22,705 nucleotides of DNA, from the IMG/VR virus record IMGVR_UViG_3300005613_003664, positions 1 through 22,705 of that record; one strand, written 5' to 3'. The notes below the pieces were generated by a model. That model had not been told where the DNA came from and searched no databases. It worked only from the letters and a program-made list of their open reading frames with translations. Numbering within the stretch: position 1 is the first letter of the stretch; the number at the start of each line of letters is the position of its first letter. The position numbers and the translations under genes were made by a program. Positions 15,204 through 21,328 of this stretch are shown one piece after another. This stretch comes from a virus.

Positions 15204-16617
15204 TATCTATAAAATATGGAGAAATCATAAAATTGAAGAATTATTCAAAAAACATGATATTACTTCTAATGATGAAAAGGAAAAAGTACAAGATATATTA
15301 CATGAATTAAAAGATAAGGAAGTTTTAGAAAAGTCAATAAAATCTTTTACAGATAAAATGGACTTGGCACATAAAATAATATCGTGGAAAGAAAATAATA
15401 TCCCTGTAATGCCATTATATTATGATAAAGCGTGTATATGGTGGAGGTGGAACTCAGGAAAATTCTTATGGGAAATGATAGATGAGGTGGATTTAATGAA
15501 CTATGTTACGTGGAGTAGTCCGGCTAATACAATCAACTCAAAAGAAAGGAGTGAAATAATTCAGGCATTTAAACAAGTCGCAAGAGCTAATCAACCCATA
15601 GAAGCTAAAACAAGTTGGATTCAGTTCGGAGACGAGGTTGTTGACCTAGAAACTGGAGATAGGTTTACTGCATCATCATGTTATTTTTTAACTAATCCAC
15701 TACCATTTAAGTTAGGTAAAAGCGAGGACACGCCAAACATTGACAGAATATTTTCTGAATGGGTTGGAGAGGATAATGTTTTATTGTTGAAGGAGATTAT
15801 TGCATATTGTATGATTCGAGATTATCCAATACATCGTATATTCTGTTTTATTGGTTCTGGCCTGAATGGTAAAAGCAAATATTTAGAATTTCTAAGAAGG
15901 TTTATCGGTGGTTATAATGTATGTGCAACAGAACTTGATACTCTACTTAATTCTAGGTTTGAAGTAACAAGATTGCACAAAAAACTTGTTTGCCAAATGG
16001 GTGAAACTAATTTCAATGAAATGAATAAAACATCATTACTAAAAAAATTGTCTGGAGACGATTTAATAAACTTTGAGTACAAAAATAAAAATCCTTTTGA
16101 GGATAAGAATAGTGCAAAAATTCTTATAGCTACTAATAATTTACCAACAACTACGGATAAAACAAAGGGTTTCTATCGTAGATGGATAATTGTAGATTTT
16201 CCAAACGAGTTTTCAGAGAAAAAAGATATACTTTCTGAGATTCCAGAAGCGGAATATAATAATCTTGGAAATCAATTAATTCGTATTTTGATGGACTTAC
16301 TTAAAAAAAGAGAATTTCATAATGAAGGCTCGATTGATGAACGAATGGCAAAATATGAATCAAAAAGTAACTTTTTGGAGACATTCTTGAAGGATAGTAC
16401 TATAAGGGATGATGACTCATATATTACTAAATCAGATTTTAGTAAAAAGTTTATTTCATGGTGCAAAGAAAATAGACATCGTGAAATGTCTGAGACAAGT
16501 ATCGGCATTTCTATGAAAAAATTGGGGATTTCATCATCAAGGAAGTGGTTTGACTGGGTTTTTGATGGAAAAGGTGGTCAATTAAGGGTATGGGAGGGCT
16601 TAAAATGGTCTATTTAG
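15193..16617 (+). CDS. D5-type SF3 replicative helicase (474 aa), no recognisable primase domain
   Basis: ATG 15193 follows GAGGAGG at 15180-15186 by six bases; the frame itself opens at 15178. Residues 1-80 are charged helices. About 80-200 resemble the D5 N-terminal linker (SWIQFGDEVVDLETGDRF, LTNPLPFKLG). The SF3 ATPase has Walker A GSGLNGKS near 220-227, a Walker B-like LVCQMGETNF near 266-275, and motif C ILIATNNLP near 309-318 followed by the FYRRW arginine finger. A C-terminal winged-helix-like domain (about 395-474) ends in WEGLKWSI. Family members unwind DNA at the origin and are usually fused to a primase. No primase motifs are visible in the N-terminus, so priming must come from elsewhere. 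The stop codon lies in the first iteron of the presumed origin. Confidence 0.88.
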   Translation: MSSSIYKIWRNHKIEELFKKHDITSNDEKEKVQDILHELKDKEVLEKSIKSFTDKMDLAHKIISWKENNIPVMPLYYDKACIWWRWNSGKFLWEMIDEVDLMNYVTWSSPANTINSKERSEIIQAFKQVARANQPIEAKTSWIQFGDEVVDLETGDRFTASSCYFLTNPLPFKLGKSEDTPNIDRIFSEWVGEDNVLLLKEIIAYCMIRDYPIHRIFCFIGSGLNGKSKYLEFLRRFIGGYNVCATELDTLLNSRFEVTRLHKKLVCQMGETNFNEMNKTSLLKKLSGDDLINFEYKNKNPFEDKNSAKILIATNNLPTTTDKTKGFYRRWIIVDFPNEFSEKKDILSEIPEAEYNNLGNQLIRILMDLLKKREFHNEGSIDERMAKYESKSNFLETFLKDSTIRDDDSYITKSDFSKKFISWCKENRHREMSETSIGISMKKLGISSSRKWFDWVFDGKGGQLRVWEGLKWSI

Positions 16618-16707
16618 TCAACCTAGTCAACCTAGACAAGTTAGTCCACTCAGCTCCCCTATGTGTAATTGACTGGGTAAACCTGTCTAGGTTGTCTACC
16701 CTGTCTA
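16615..16707. repeat. Two opposed arrays of 9-bp iterons, candidate replication origin
   Basis: Starting at the helicase stop codon, four 9-bp units follow without gaps: TAGTCAACC, TAGTCAACC, TAGACAAGT, TAGTCCACT (16615-16650). After 30 bases three units stand in the opposite orientation: ACCTGTCTA, GGTTGTCTA, CCCTGTCTA (16681-16707). Adjacent short direct repeats in two opposed sets, next to the replicative helicase gene, are typical of an iteron-type origin or of a site controlling that gene. The repeats leave an overlapping frame open (VNLVNLDKL), which is probably a by-product. Confidence 0.75.
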
Positions 16708-16778
16708 GTAAACCGAATAACTCCTACTCACAAGAACTAAATACAGCCTATATGGTATGCACAAAACAAAATAAGATT

Positions 16779-16806
16779 ATTAGAGATCTCTAATCGCCTC
16801 TTTTTT
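16779..16806. terminator. 16-bp perfect palindrome followed by T6
   Basis: ATTAGAGATCTCTAAT (16779-16794) is a perfect palindrome; six T follow at 16801-16806. This could be a terminator after the helicase and origin region or a dimeric operator. A further AAACGA/TCGTTT hairpin with a 7-base loop is at 16832-16850, just before the winged-helix gene. Nothing else is seen in 16708-16881. Confidence 0.5.
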
Positions 16807-16881
16807 GAAACATACATCAGAGGTTGATGATAAACGAAGGCACATCGTTTTGAAACCTTGTTCTTGTGGGATAATCTAAAC

Positions 16882-17076
16882 ATGGGTCAAGCTGAAGTAT
16901 TAAAATATCTTAAAGGGAAGGGATGGACTAGAAGTAAAACTATTGCTGATGATCTAAAAGTCAATCAAAACAATATAACAGAGGCCACAAGGAAGTTGAG
17001 AAAACAAAAACTCGTAAAACATAAAGTAACTAATGGGAGGATTTACTGGTATAAGCTATCAAACCGAAAGGTTTAA
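16882..17076 (+). CDS. Winged helix-turn-helix regulator (64 aa)
   Basis: The frame opens at TTG 16858, but ATG 16882 gives the natural start MGQAEVLKYLKGKGW. The 64 residues are one winged helix: helix 1 (EVLKYLKGKGW), helix 2 (SKTIADDLKV), recognition helix 3 (NNITEATRKLRKQ), then the wing (VKHKVTNGRIYWYKL). The size and pattern match MarR/ArsR-like single-domain archaeal regulators. No strong ribosome-binding site is visible, so the message may be leaderless. It is the best candidate in the window to bind the TGTNACANTGTNACA sites, but no sequence evidence links the two. Confidence 0.75.
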   Translation: MGQAEVLKYLKGKGWTRSKTIADDLKVNQNNITEATRKLRKQKLVKHKVTNGRIYWYKLSNRKV

Positions 17077-17146
17077 TAGATTGCGATATTGTTGAATGTT
17101 GTAAGATTGAAGTTGCAGTTTATGATGACCTTAGTACATTTGAACG

Positions 17147-17272
17147 ATGATTCAACAAAAGTTGACCAGAGAGGCTCTAAACGAGTTTAGAACCTATTGT
17201 AAAACTCTGGTGATAGAATCAGATAATAATCTAATTAAATCAAAGGAGGACACAAAAGATGGTAGAAGTTAA
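17147..17272 (+). CDS. Small helical protein (41 aa)
   Basis: Forty-one residues (MIQQKLTREALNEFRTYCK, then VIESDNNLIKSKEDTKDGRS), all helix and charged. It overlaps the next gene's start by 14 bases and its ATG lies in an ATGA with the stop of an upstream open frame that has no usual start codon (17055-17150). A TCTAAAC/GTTTAGA hairpin lies within it (17176-17191). Weak ribosome-binding site; function unknown. Confidence 0.4.
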   Translation: MIQQKLTREALNEFRTYCKTLVIESDNNLIKSKEDTKDGRS

Positions 17273-17618
17273 TTTTTCTGGAAATTTTCTTAGTGCTGAG
17301 AACTGTAAAGCTAATGATGTGGGCGTATTTGTTGATGAAGGCACATTAAATGAAAGAAGTAAGAACGGTAAAACATGGAATCAGTTGTCAATCTCTGTTG
17401 AAGTTGGCGAGAAAAAGTATAATCACAGTTTCCGTTCATCTGAAGGTAAACGTTTTCAAGAAGCGTATGGTAAAGAAACTAAGAACTGGATAGGTAAAAA
17501 GTTTAAGATTACATTTATTCCCTATGTTGATAATGAGAAGAAGATTCAACAGGGTATAGAATTAGTTCCTGAAGTTGATATTGAATCACCAAAAGAAGTT
17601 TCATCGGTTCAAACTTAG
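17259..17618 (+). CDS. OB-fold-like single-strand DNA-binding protein (119 aa)
   Basis: GGAGG at 17244-17248 lies ten bases before the ATG. The protein has the strand pattern of an OB fold: MVEVNFSGNFLSAENCKAND, then KTWNQLSISVEVGEKKYNHSF, then ETKNWIGKKFKITFIPYVDNE. The 'WxxLxIxV ... NWIGK' signature is shared with a family of small phage proteins placed beside replication genes, likely ssDNA-binding. The C-terminus is acidic and disordered (PEVDIESPKEVSSVQT), as in SSB proteins. Its position after the helicase and origin supports a replication role. The family name is from memory, and specificity for ssDNA is not proven. Confidence 0.65.
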   Translation: MVEVNFSGNFLSAENCKANDVGVFVDEGTLNERSKNGKTWNQLSISVEVGEKKYNHSFRSSEGKRFQEAYGKETKNWIGKKFKITFIPYVDNEKKIQQGIELVPEVDIESPKEVSSVQT

Positions 17619-17778
17619 ATAGCACCTTACTTTATTCCATAGTATTCCTGGTTAGTGGGAAAATTTCCAGCCCACTTCATAGTCAATCACGACCATCACA
17701 GACGTTAAAGATTGATACAAGGAAAAAATAAACCCCTTTTCTTGGTTCATCGTCTAAGGTGGTTACCTCATAATCAAA
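17619..17778. other. Intergenic region with a GC-rich hairpin
   Basis: The 160 bases contain one clear hairpin: AGTGGG at 17654-17659 pairs with CCCACT at 17671-17676, and the enclosed loop itself holds GGAAA/TTTCC as an alternative pairing. No tRNA, promoter or gene is recognised in the rest. It may be a terminator for the ssDNA-binding gene or a small structured RNA. Confidence 0.5.
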
Positions 17779-17955
17779 ATGGCAAGAAGATTAATAATAC
17801 ATCATATAAAATGTGAAGTTTGCAAGAATAAGGTTTTAATCTCAAAGGATGAATGGTATATCCAAGGGGGTAAATTTTATTGCATGAACGAAAAATGTCT
17901 AAGAAAGATGAAAAGTACTGCAAATAAACAAAAACAAAAGGTGAAAAGTTTATGA
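17779..17955 (+). CDS. Zinc-ribbon protein (58 aa)
   Basis: A 58-residue basic protein. Residues MARRLIIHHIKCEVCKNK give the first CxxC (Cys12, Cys15). About 20 residues later FYCMNEKCLRKMK gives the second pair with four residues between. The tail is lysine-rich (KSTANKQKQKVKSL). One zinc-ribbon or treble-clef domain, possibly nucleic-acid binding. No good Shine-Dalgarno sequence. It overlaps the next gene by ATGA. Confidence 0.6.
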   Translation: MARRLIIHHIKCEVCKNKVLISKDEWYIQGGKFYCMNEKCLRKMKSTANKQKQKVKSL

Positions 17956-18113
17956 AAAGAGAATATATAAGTATAAGTTGCCCTTTTTGTCATGGAAATA
18001 AAAGTGTTAAGGTTGATATAACTGAGGTCTTAGACAAGAAAATCCAAGATGCCCTTATTAAAGTTTATTCATCATTAAAACAAAATGAGGAGTTAGATAA
18101 AAATGAACATTAA
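17952..18113 (+). CDS. Small CxxCH zinc protein (53 aa)
   Basis: Fifty-three residues starting MKREYISISCPFCHGNKSV, with a single CxxCH knuckle followed by a helix (EVLDKKIQDALIKVYSSL). The fold may need a dimer to complete a zinc site. AAAGGTGAAAAG lies upstream and the start overlaps the previous stop by ATGA; its own end overlaps the methyltransferase start by 11 bases. Function unknown. Confidence 0.55.
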   Translation: MKREYISISCPFCHGNKSVKVDITEVLDKKIQDALIKVYSSLKQNEELDKNEH

Positions 18114-18837
18114 CTATTTATTAAAATATTTTAATTTGAAACTTCAAAGAAGAATAAAGAAAGATAATATTATGGATAATGATAAATTATTTATTGATTT
18201 TTATGATAAATGCAAAGATTATACTGCCTTATCCAAAGAGAGATTATTTTCATTATACAAATGCGTAAATTATATTTTAGATAATAATATTAAAGGAGAT
18301 TTTGTTGAATGTGGGGTTTATAAGGGTGGTGCTGTAATGATGATAGCATACATCTTAAAATATCGCAAGATAGATGATAGAACAATTTGGTTATATGATA
18401 CATTTAAGGGCATGACGAGGCCTTCCATTAAGGATAAGTATATTCATAATAATGAAGATTTAGAACAGAGATGGTATAAACAACAAAAAAGATCTTATAA
18501 TGAGTGGGTTTATTCTCCTGTTGAGGAAGTTTATCGTAACATTCTTAAAACTGATTATGATCAGTTTATATTCGTCCAAGGTGATGTATGTGAAACCTTA
18601 AAACATGAACATAATCTCCCTAAAAACATTAGTGTATTAAGATTAGATACTGATTTTTATGATTCTACTAAATCAGAACTAAACAAATTGTATCCTAGAT
18701 TAACAAAAGATGGAATATTAATTATTGACGATTATGGCACGTTTGAGGGTTGTAAAATAGCTGTCGACGAATATTTTAATAATCAATTACCATATTTTAC
18801 TAGAACAGATGAAACGGAGATTGTGATAAGAAAATGA
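18103..18837 (+). CDS. TylF/MycF-family SAM methyltransferase (244 aa)
   Basis: The SAM-binding motif I is GDFVECGVYKGGAVMM (about residue 65-80). TIWLYDTFKGM follows where the next strand binds the ribose. FVQGDVCETL and SVLRLDTDFYDSTKSEL, then GILIIDDYGTFEGC, match the metal-binding Asp pair of TylF/macrocin O-methyltransferases. The family methylates sugar hydroxyls in antibiotics and surface glycans. Here the target may be glycans on virion or host-surface proteins, since the giant surface protein carries many glycosylation sequons. A GAGGAG about 12 bases before the ATG supports this start, with ATG 18172 as an alternative. Coupled to a second methyltransferase by ATGA. Confidence 0.8.
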   Translation: MNINYLLKYFNLKLQRRIKKDNIMDNDKLFIDFYDKCKDYTALSKERLFSLYKCVNYILDNNIKGDFVECGVYKGGAVMMIAYILKYRKIDDRTIWLYDTFKGMTRPSIKDKYIHNNEDLEQRWYKQQKRSYNEWVYSPVEEVYRNILKTDYDQFIFVQGDVCETLKHEHNLPKNISVLRLDTDFYDSTKSELNKLYPRLTKDGILIIDDYGTFEGCKIAVDEYFNNQLPYFTRTDETEIVIRK

Positions 18838-19346
18838 AACTTCATTTAGGTTGTGGGCGTAATAAATTAAAAGGATATACAAATTGTGATATATCTTCAG
18901 AAGTTAATCCTGACAAGTTGGTAAACTTGGAATCTCCATTAGACTTTGAAGATAATAGTGTGGAAGAAATAATTATTGAACATTGCTTAGAACATATTAA
19001 TAATTTATATCCTCTCCTAAATGAATTTCAAAGGATATGTTGTGATGGAGCTATAATAAAAATAAAAGTGCCTTATTTCTCTAGTGAGAGTGCTTTTAGT
19101 ACGATGACTCATGTAAGATTCTTTACACTGACAACTTTCGACTTTTTAGATGCAAGAAGTAAAGTTCATTATGATGCCCCAATGGTAGATATGAGAATAT
19201 TAAAAAAGAGATTGAGATGGAGAAGGATTTTTAGTTTTATGCACATCTTAAACAATTCTCAGAAATTATTAAGGATATACCAAGAAATATTATGTTGGAT
19301 AATTCCTGCTCGAGAGCTAGAAATATGGCTAGAGGTGAACAAATGA
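18834..19346 (+). CDS. Class I SAM-dependent methyltransferase (170 aa)
   Basis: The opening MKLHLGCGRNKLKGYTNCD is the glycine-rich SAM motif I with an acidic residue at the end of the second strand. DNSVEEIIIEHCLEHI follows as the usual 'fDxI...hvleHi' motif of Methyltransf_11-type enzymes, and KIKVPYFSSESAF forms the next strand. At 170 residues it is a minimal domain without added modules, often found in glycan loci. ATGA overlap with the TylF-like gene implies shared use, probably sugar or surface modification. Substrate cannot be read from the sequence. Confidence 0.75.
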   Translation: MKLHLGCGRNKLKGYTNCDISSEVNPDKLVNLESPLDFEDNSVEEIIIEHCLEHINNLYPLLNEFQRICCDGAIIKIKVPYFSSESAFSTMTHVRFFTLTTFDFLDARSKVHYDAPMVDMRILKKRLRWRRIFSFMHILNNSQKLLRIYQEILCWIIPARELEIWLEVNK

Positions 19347-19465
19347 TATTTCCACAAGAAATGAAGGTCACTTCCTATGGAAAGCCTGTGGAGTACGTGG
19401 AGGATGTCGCATCTCACAATATTAAACGAAATTTCAGTTTCGGCTCCCAAGCGAGGTTCAACTAA
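19343..19465 (+). other. Left boundary of the cassette array: half spacer, readable as a 40-aa frame
   Basis: A frame starting in ATGA with AGAGGTG upstream encodes 40 residues ending NIKRNFSFGSQARFN. The same ending pattern occurs when the spacers at 20546 (NNIICNF), 21143 (NANIKSNF) and 20129 (NPNIRRN) are translated, so this is the same DNA element. It has the ATATTA (19419-19424) and, at 19432-19444, TTTCAGTTTCGGC, the left private arm of the methyltransferase cassette. Only weak hairpins (19372-19382, 19403-19413) and no TAATAT partner arm are seen, so it looks like the outer half of a spacer. Whether the peptide is made is unknown. Confidence 0.55.
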
Positions 19466-19469
19466 AACT

Positions 19470-20168
19470 ATGGCAAGAAAATCATTTGACGCAAACAAAA
19501 AAGCAGGAATGGATGAGAATTATAGTATGAAGTTTAATACTCCCAAACAATTAGTTGAAGATTTGTTAAAACTTATTCCATTTGAAAAGGAAGATTTTGT
19601 TTTAGATGCTGGAAGTGGGAGGAATAAAGTTTGGTTTAATTGTATTCCAACAACTAATAAAGATGAGTGTGAATTAGATGAAGGTAAGGATTTTTACGAT
19701 TATAAAAATCAAGTTGATTGGGTTGTTGGAAATCCTCCCTTTCCAGAATTTATTGGCTTCCTTTTCAAATCAGCAGACATTTGCAGAAAAGGTTTTGGCT
19801 TTTTAACAAATCACTCAAGGATTAATCAAATAACTCCAAAACGCTTAGATGATTTGAAAGCAAAAGGTTTTCATCTAAGCAAGATACATATTTTTGGAGT
19901 TAAAATGTGGTTTGGGAGATATTACTTCCTGCTTTTTACGAAGAAGTCAAATGATTGTATAAGTTTTAGTAGAATAAATTATGGGAATACTATCGCCGAA
20001 ACTGAAACTCAAGCGAAATCAAAGATTTCGTCGTTTAATATGGGTTTAGAGGTTCAGAAATCAAAGATTTCTTCTCCCAAATTATCTCCTACGGAGATAA
20101 CTTCTCCAAACCCTAATATTAGGAGAAATTCGGACACACCCCTTAAAAGTATGGAGCAACTAAAATGA
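19470..20168 (+). CDS. DNA N6-adenine methyltransferase-like protein (232 aa), first cassette
   Basis: An upstream frame opens at 19377, but ATG 19470 gives the natural MARKSFDANKKAGMDE start. FNTPKQLVEDLLKLI leads into motif I (DFVLDAGSGRNKVWF). The catalytic motif IV is VVGNPPFPEF, the NPPF of N6-adenine methyltransferases. TNHSRINQITPKRL and KMWFGRYYFLLFTKK follow. The last 58 residues (from about 175) are low-complexity Ser/Lys and are encoded by the hairpin-rich spacer, so they are not part of the fold. Probable role: protecting the element's DNA from host restriction, or acting with the nuclease-like gene at 21329. The private repeats at 19432-19444 and 19995-20007 bound this cassette. 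Confidence 0.7.
   Translation: MARKSFDANKKAGMDENYSMKFNTPKQLVEDLLKLIPFEKEDFVLDAGSGRNKVWFNCIPTTNKDECELDEGKDFYDYKNQVDWVVGNPPFPEFIGFLFKSADICRKGFGFLTNHSRINQITPKRLDDLKAKGFHLSKIHIFGVKMWFGRYYFLLFTKKSNDCISFSRINYGNTIAETETQAKSKISSFNMGLEVQKSKISSPKLSPTEITSPNPNIRRNSDTPLKSMEQLK
19995..20164. repeat. Hairpin spacer 1 of the cassette array
   Basis: It opens with GCCGAAACTGAAA (19995-20007), the perfect inverse of 19432-19444. Hairpins: 20014-20030 and 20056-20072 (7-bp stems, loop AAA) and 20082-20100 (8-bp, loop TAC). Long stem: TAATAT (20036-20041) and GGGTTT (20042-20047) pair with AAACCC (20108-20113) and ATATTA (20116-20121), with a TA bulge. It ends with TTCGGACACACCCC (20129-20142), the left arm of the next cassette, and GGAGCAACTAAA before the next ATG. 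The first part is translated as the tail of the methyltransferase. Confidence 0.85.
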
Positions 20169-20530
20169 GAGAAATAAAATTTAGAGCTTGGAGTAGAGGG
20201 GAAATTATTTATGATGAAAGTTGTTATGGGGATGTATTAATGTTAAAAGAATTTGATGACCCAGAAGCAGAGATTATGCAATTCACAGGACTAAAAGATA
20301 AAAATGGAAAAGAAATTTATGAGGGAGATATTGTTAAAGTTAATGTTCCTTTTGATGCAGATATAACTTTTGGCTATAATGGTTTAGCGATTATTGAATA
20401 TATAAATCATAGAGCTTCATTTGAATTGTGCATGGGAGATGAAATTGTTGAAACAAAATGGGAACAGAAACAACTTAAAGTAATAGGAAACATCTACGAG
20501 AACCCAGAATTATTGGAGGAACAGAAATGA
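20165..20530 (+). CDS. YopX family protein (121 aa)
   Basis: MREIKFRAWS at the start, IMQFTGLKDKNGKEIYEGDIVKV in the middle and KQLKVIGNIYENPELLEE at the end are the diagnostic segments of the YopX family (PF09643), small beta-barrel proteins common in phages and mobile elements, whose molecular function is unknown. Length is normal. GGAG at 20153-20156 lies eight bases before the ATG, which overlaps the previous stop. The gene fills a cassette bounded by private arms at 20129-20142 and 20546-20559. Presence of a typical bacteriophage family in an archaeal-looking element suggests cassette acquisition. Confidence 0.9.
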   Translation: MREIKFRAWSRGEIIYDESCYGDVLMLKEFDDPEAEIMQFTGLKDKNGKEIYEGDIVKVNVPFDADITFGYNGLAIIEYINHRASFELCMGDEIVETKWEQKQLKVIGNIYENPELLEEQK

Positions 20531-20545
20531 ACTGTGCAACTAAAC

Positions 20546-20711
20546 GGGGTGTGTCCGAACTCAAGTTGAGCAAAGCTCAATCTCCTAATATCAATTTAAA
20601 GGATAATTCTAACGAATTATCCCAAATTTCATCTAACGATGAAACTTCTTTAAACAACAATATTATCTGCAATTTCAAAAACCCCCTCGTTAGTAGGGAG
20701 CAACTATAACA
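20546..20711. repeat. Hairpin spacer 2 of the cassette array
   Basis: It opens with GGGGTGTGTCCGAA (20546-20559), the perfect inverse of 20129-20142. Hairpins: 20566-20580 (6 bp, loop AAA), 20601-20622 (9 bp, loop TAAC), 20627-20644 (7 bp, loop TAAC). Long stem: TAATAT (20586-20591) and TTTAAAG (20595-20601) against CTTTAAA (20648-20654) and ATATTA (20660-20665). It ends with TTTCAAAAACCCCC (20673-20686), the arm of the next cassette, and GGGAGCAACTA. A 60-codon frame (20527-20709) runs through it without a stop and is probably not a folded protein. Confidence 0.85.
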
Positions 20712-20831
20712 ATGGCTAAAATAAAATGTTACAAATGTGGAAAGAAGATTGGGGAAACTAATTGGTGTTTTGTTTGTGCGGTTTCAAGATTAAATCAAAA
20801 TAGATTAAAATTAGGTGGAGGGAAAAAATGA
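20712..20831 (+). CDS. Tiny zinc-ribbon protein (39 aa)
   Basis: Thirty-nine residues: MAKIKCYKCGKKIG and then NWCFVCAVSRLNQ, giving two CxxC knuckles 10 residues apart, a minimal zinc ribbon, followed by a basic tail. GGGAG at 20696-20700 belongs to the spacer's conserved start signal. Its stop overlaps the winged-helix gene as ATGA, so the two share one cassette and may work as a pair. Confidence 0.65.
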   Translation: MAKIKCYKCGKKIGETNWCFVCAVSRLNQNRLKLGGGKK

Positions 20832-21175
20832 AAGGAAGAGGTAAAATAAAATGTGTTTTAGATAGTAGTGCTTTTAGAGAACTTTTATTAAGAATACATC
20901 ACGGGGAAAACTATGCACATAAAATTGCTTCAAGTATGGGAAAAAAATATAGTTCTCCAATTTTATTTCAACTTAAAAAACTTGAAGCAATGGGTTTATT
21001 AAAATCCAAAAAAGAGAAACTTCTTAACAAAACAATATTTCACCCAACTCCTTTAGGAATTACTACAATTTTATTTTGCGGTAGAATTGAAAAAGAAAAA
21101 AGAATGTATTTAAGGAGATTAAAAGATTTAGGTTTTAAACAAAACGAGGGGGTTCAACATGACGGGGGTTTTTGA
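20828..21175 (+). CDS. Winged-helix (MarR-like) DNA-binding protein (115 aa)
   Basis: AFRELLLRIHHGENYAHKIASSMGKKYSSPILFQLKKLEAMGLLKSKK is a standard winged-helix with recognition helix near SPILFQLKKLE (about residues 43-53). The wing follows (LLNKTIFHPTPLGITTILF), with 'TPLG' as in MarR/PadR-like regulators. A basic helix comes next (EKEKRMYLRRLKDLGF). GGTGGAGGG just upstream of the ATG is the ribosome-binding site. The last residues (NEGVQHDGGF) are encoded by the next spacer. Likely a regulator of cassette genes or of the host. Confidence 0.75.
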   Translation: MKGRGKIKCVLDSSAFRELLLRIHHGENYAHKIASSMGKKYSSPILFQLKKLEAMGLLKSKKEKLLNKTIFHPTPLGITTILFCGRIEKEKRMYLRRLKDLGFKQNEGVQHDGGF

Positions 21176-21328
21176 AACTCAAACTCTACGAGTTTGTCCT
21201 ACGGAGCAGATAATATGCGTTAAAGAGGATTTACTTCGTAAATCCCAAAATTCTCTAACGAGAACTTTCCTTAACGCTAATATTAAATCCAATTTCAGAC
21301 GGGGCTTACTCGTCGGGAGCAACTAAAA
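21143..21328. repeat. Hairpin spacer 3 of the cassette array
   Basis: It begins with two arms matching spacer 2: AACGAGGGGGTT (21143-21154, inverse of 20680-20691) and GGGGGTTTTTGAAA (21164-21177, inverse of 20673-20686). Hairpins: 21180-21196 (7 bp, loop TAC), 21227-21245 (8 bp, loop TTC), 21251-21264 (5 bp, loop TAAC). Long stem: TAATAT+GCGTTAA (21211-21223) with TTAACGC (21271-21277), bulge TA, ATATTA (21280-21285). It ends with TTTCAGACGGGGC (21293-21305) and GGGAGCAACTAAAA. A frame of 55 codons from ATG 21160 stays open across the element. Confidence 0.88.

Noticed and set aside
16590-16793. 67-residue plus-strand frame after the helicase
   Set aside because: Its repetitive VNLVNLDKL start is simply the 9-bp iterons translated; no ribosome-binding site or domain.
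17055-17150. Short open frame (…DCDIVECCKIEVAVYDDLSTFER) before the gene at 17147
   Set aside because: It looks protein-like and ends in ATGA with the next frame, but has no ATG, GTG or TTG start. Kept only as a remark.
17619-17778. tRNA gene
   Set aside because: Some TTC-containing stretches looked like a T arm, but no cloverleaf with acceptor and anticodon stems can be built here or elsewhere in the window.
20527-20709. 60-residue protein-coding gene
   Set aside because: It coincides with hairpin spacer 2; the translated sequence is low-complexity and shares only the spacer-derived pattern with other spacer frames. Described as part of the spacer.
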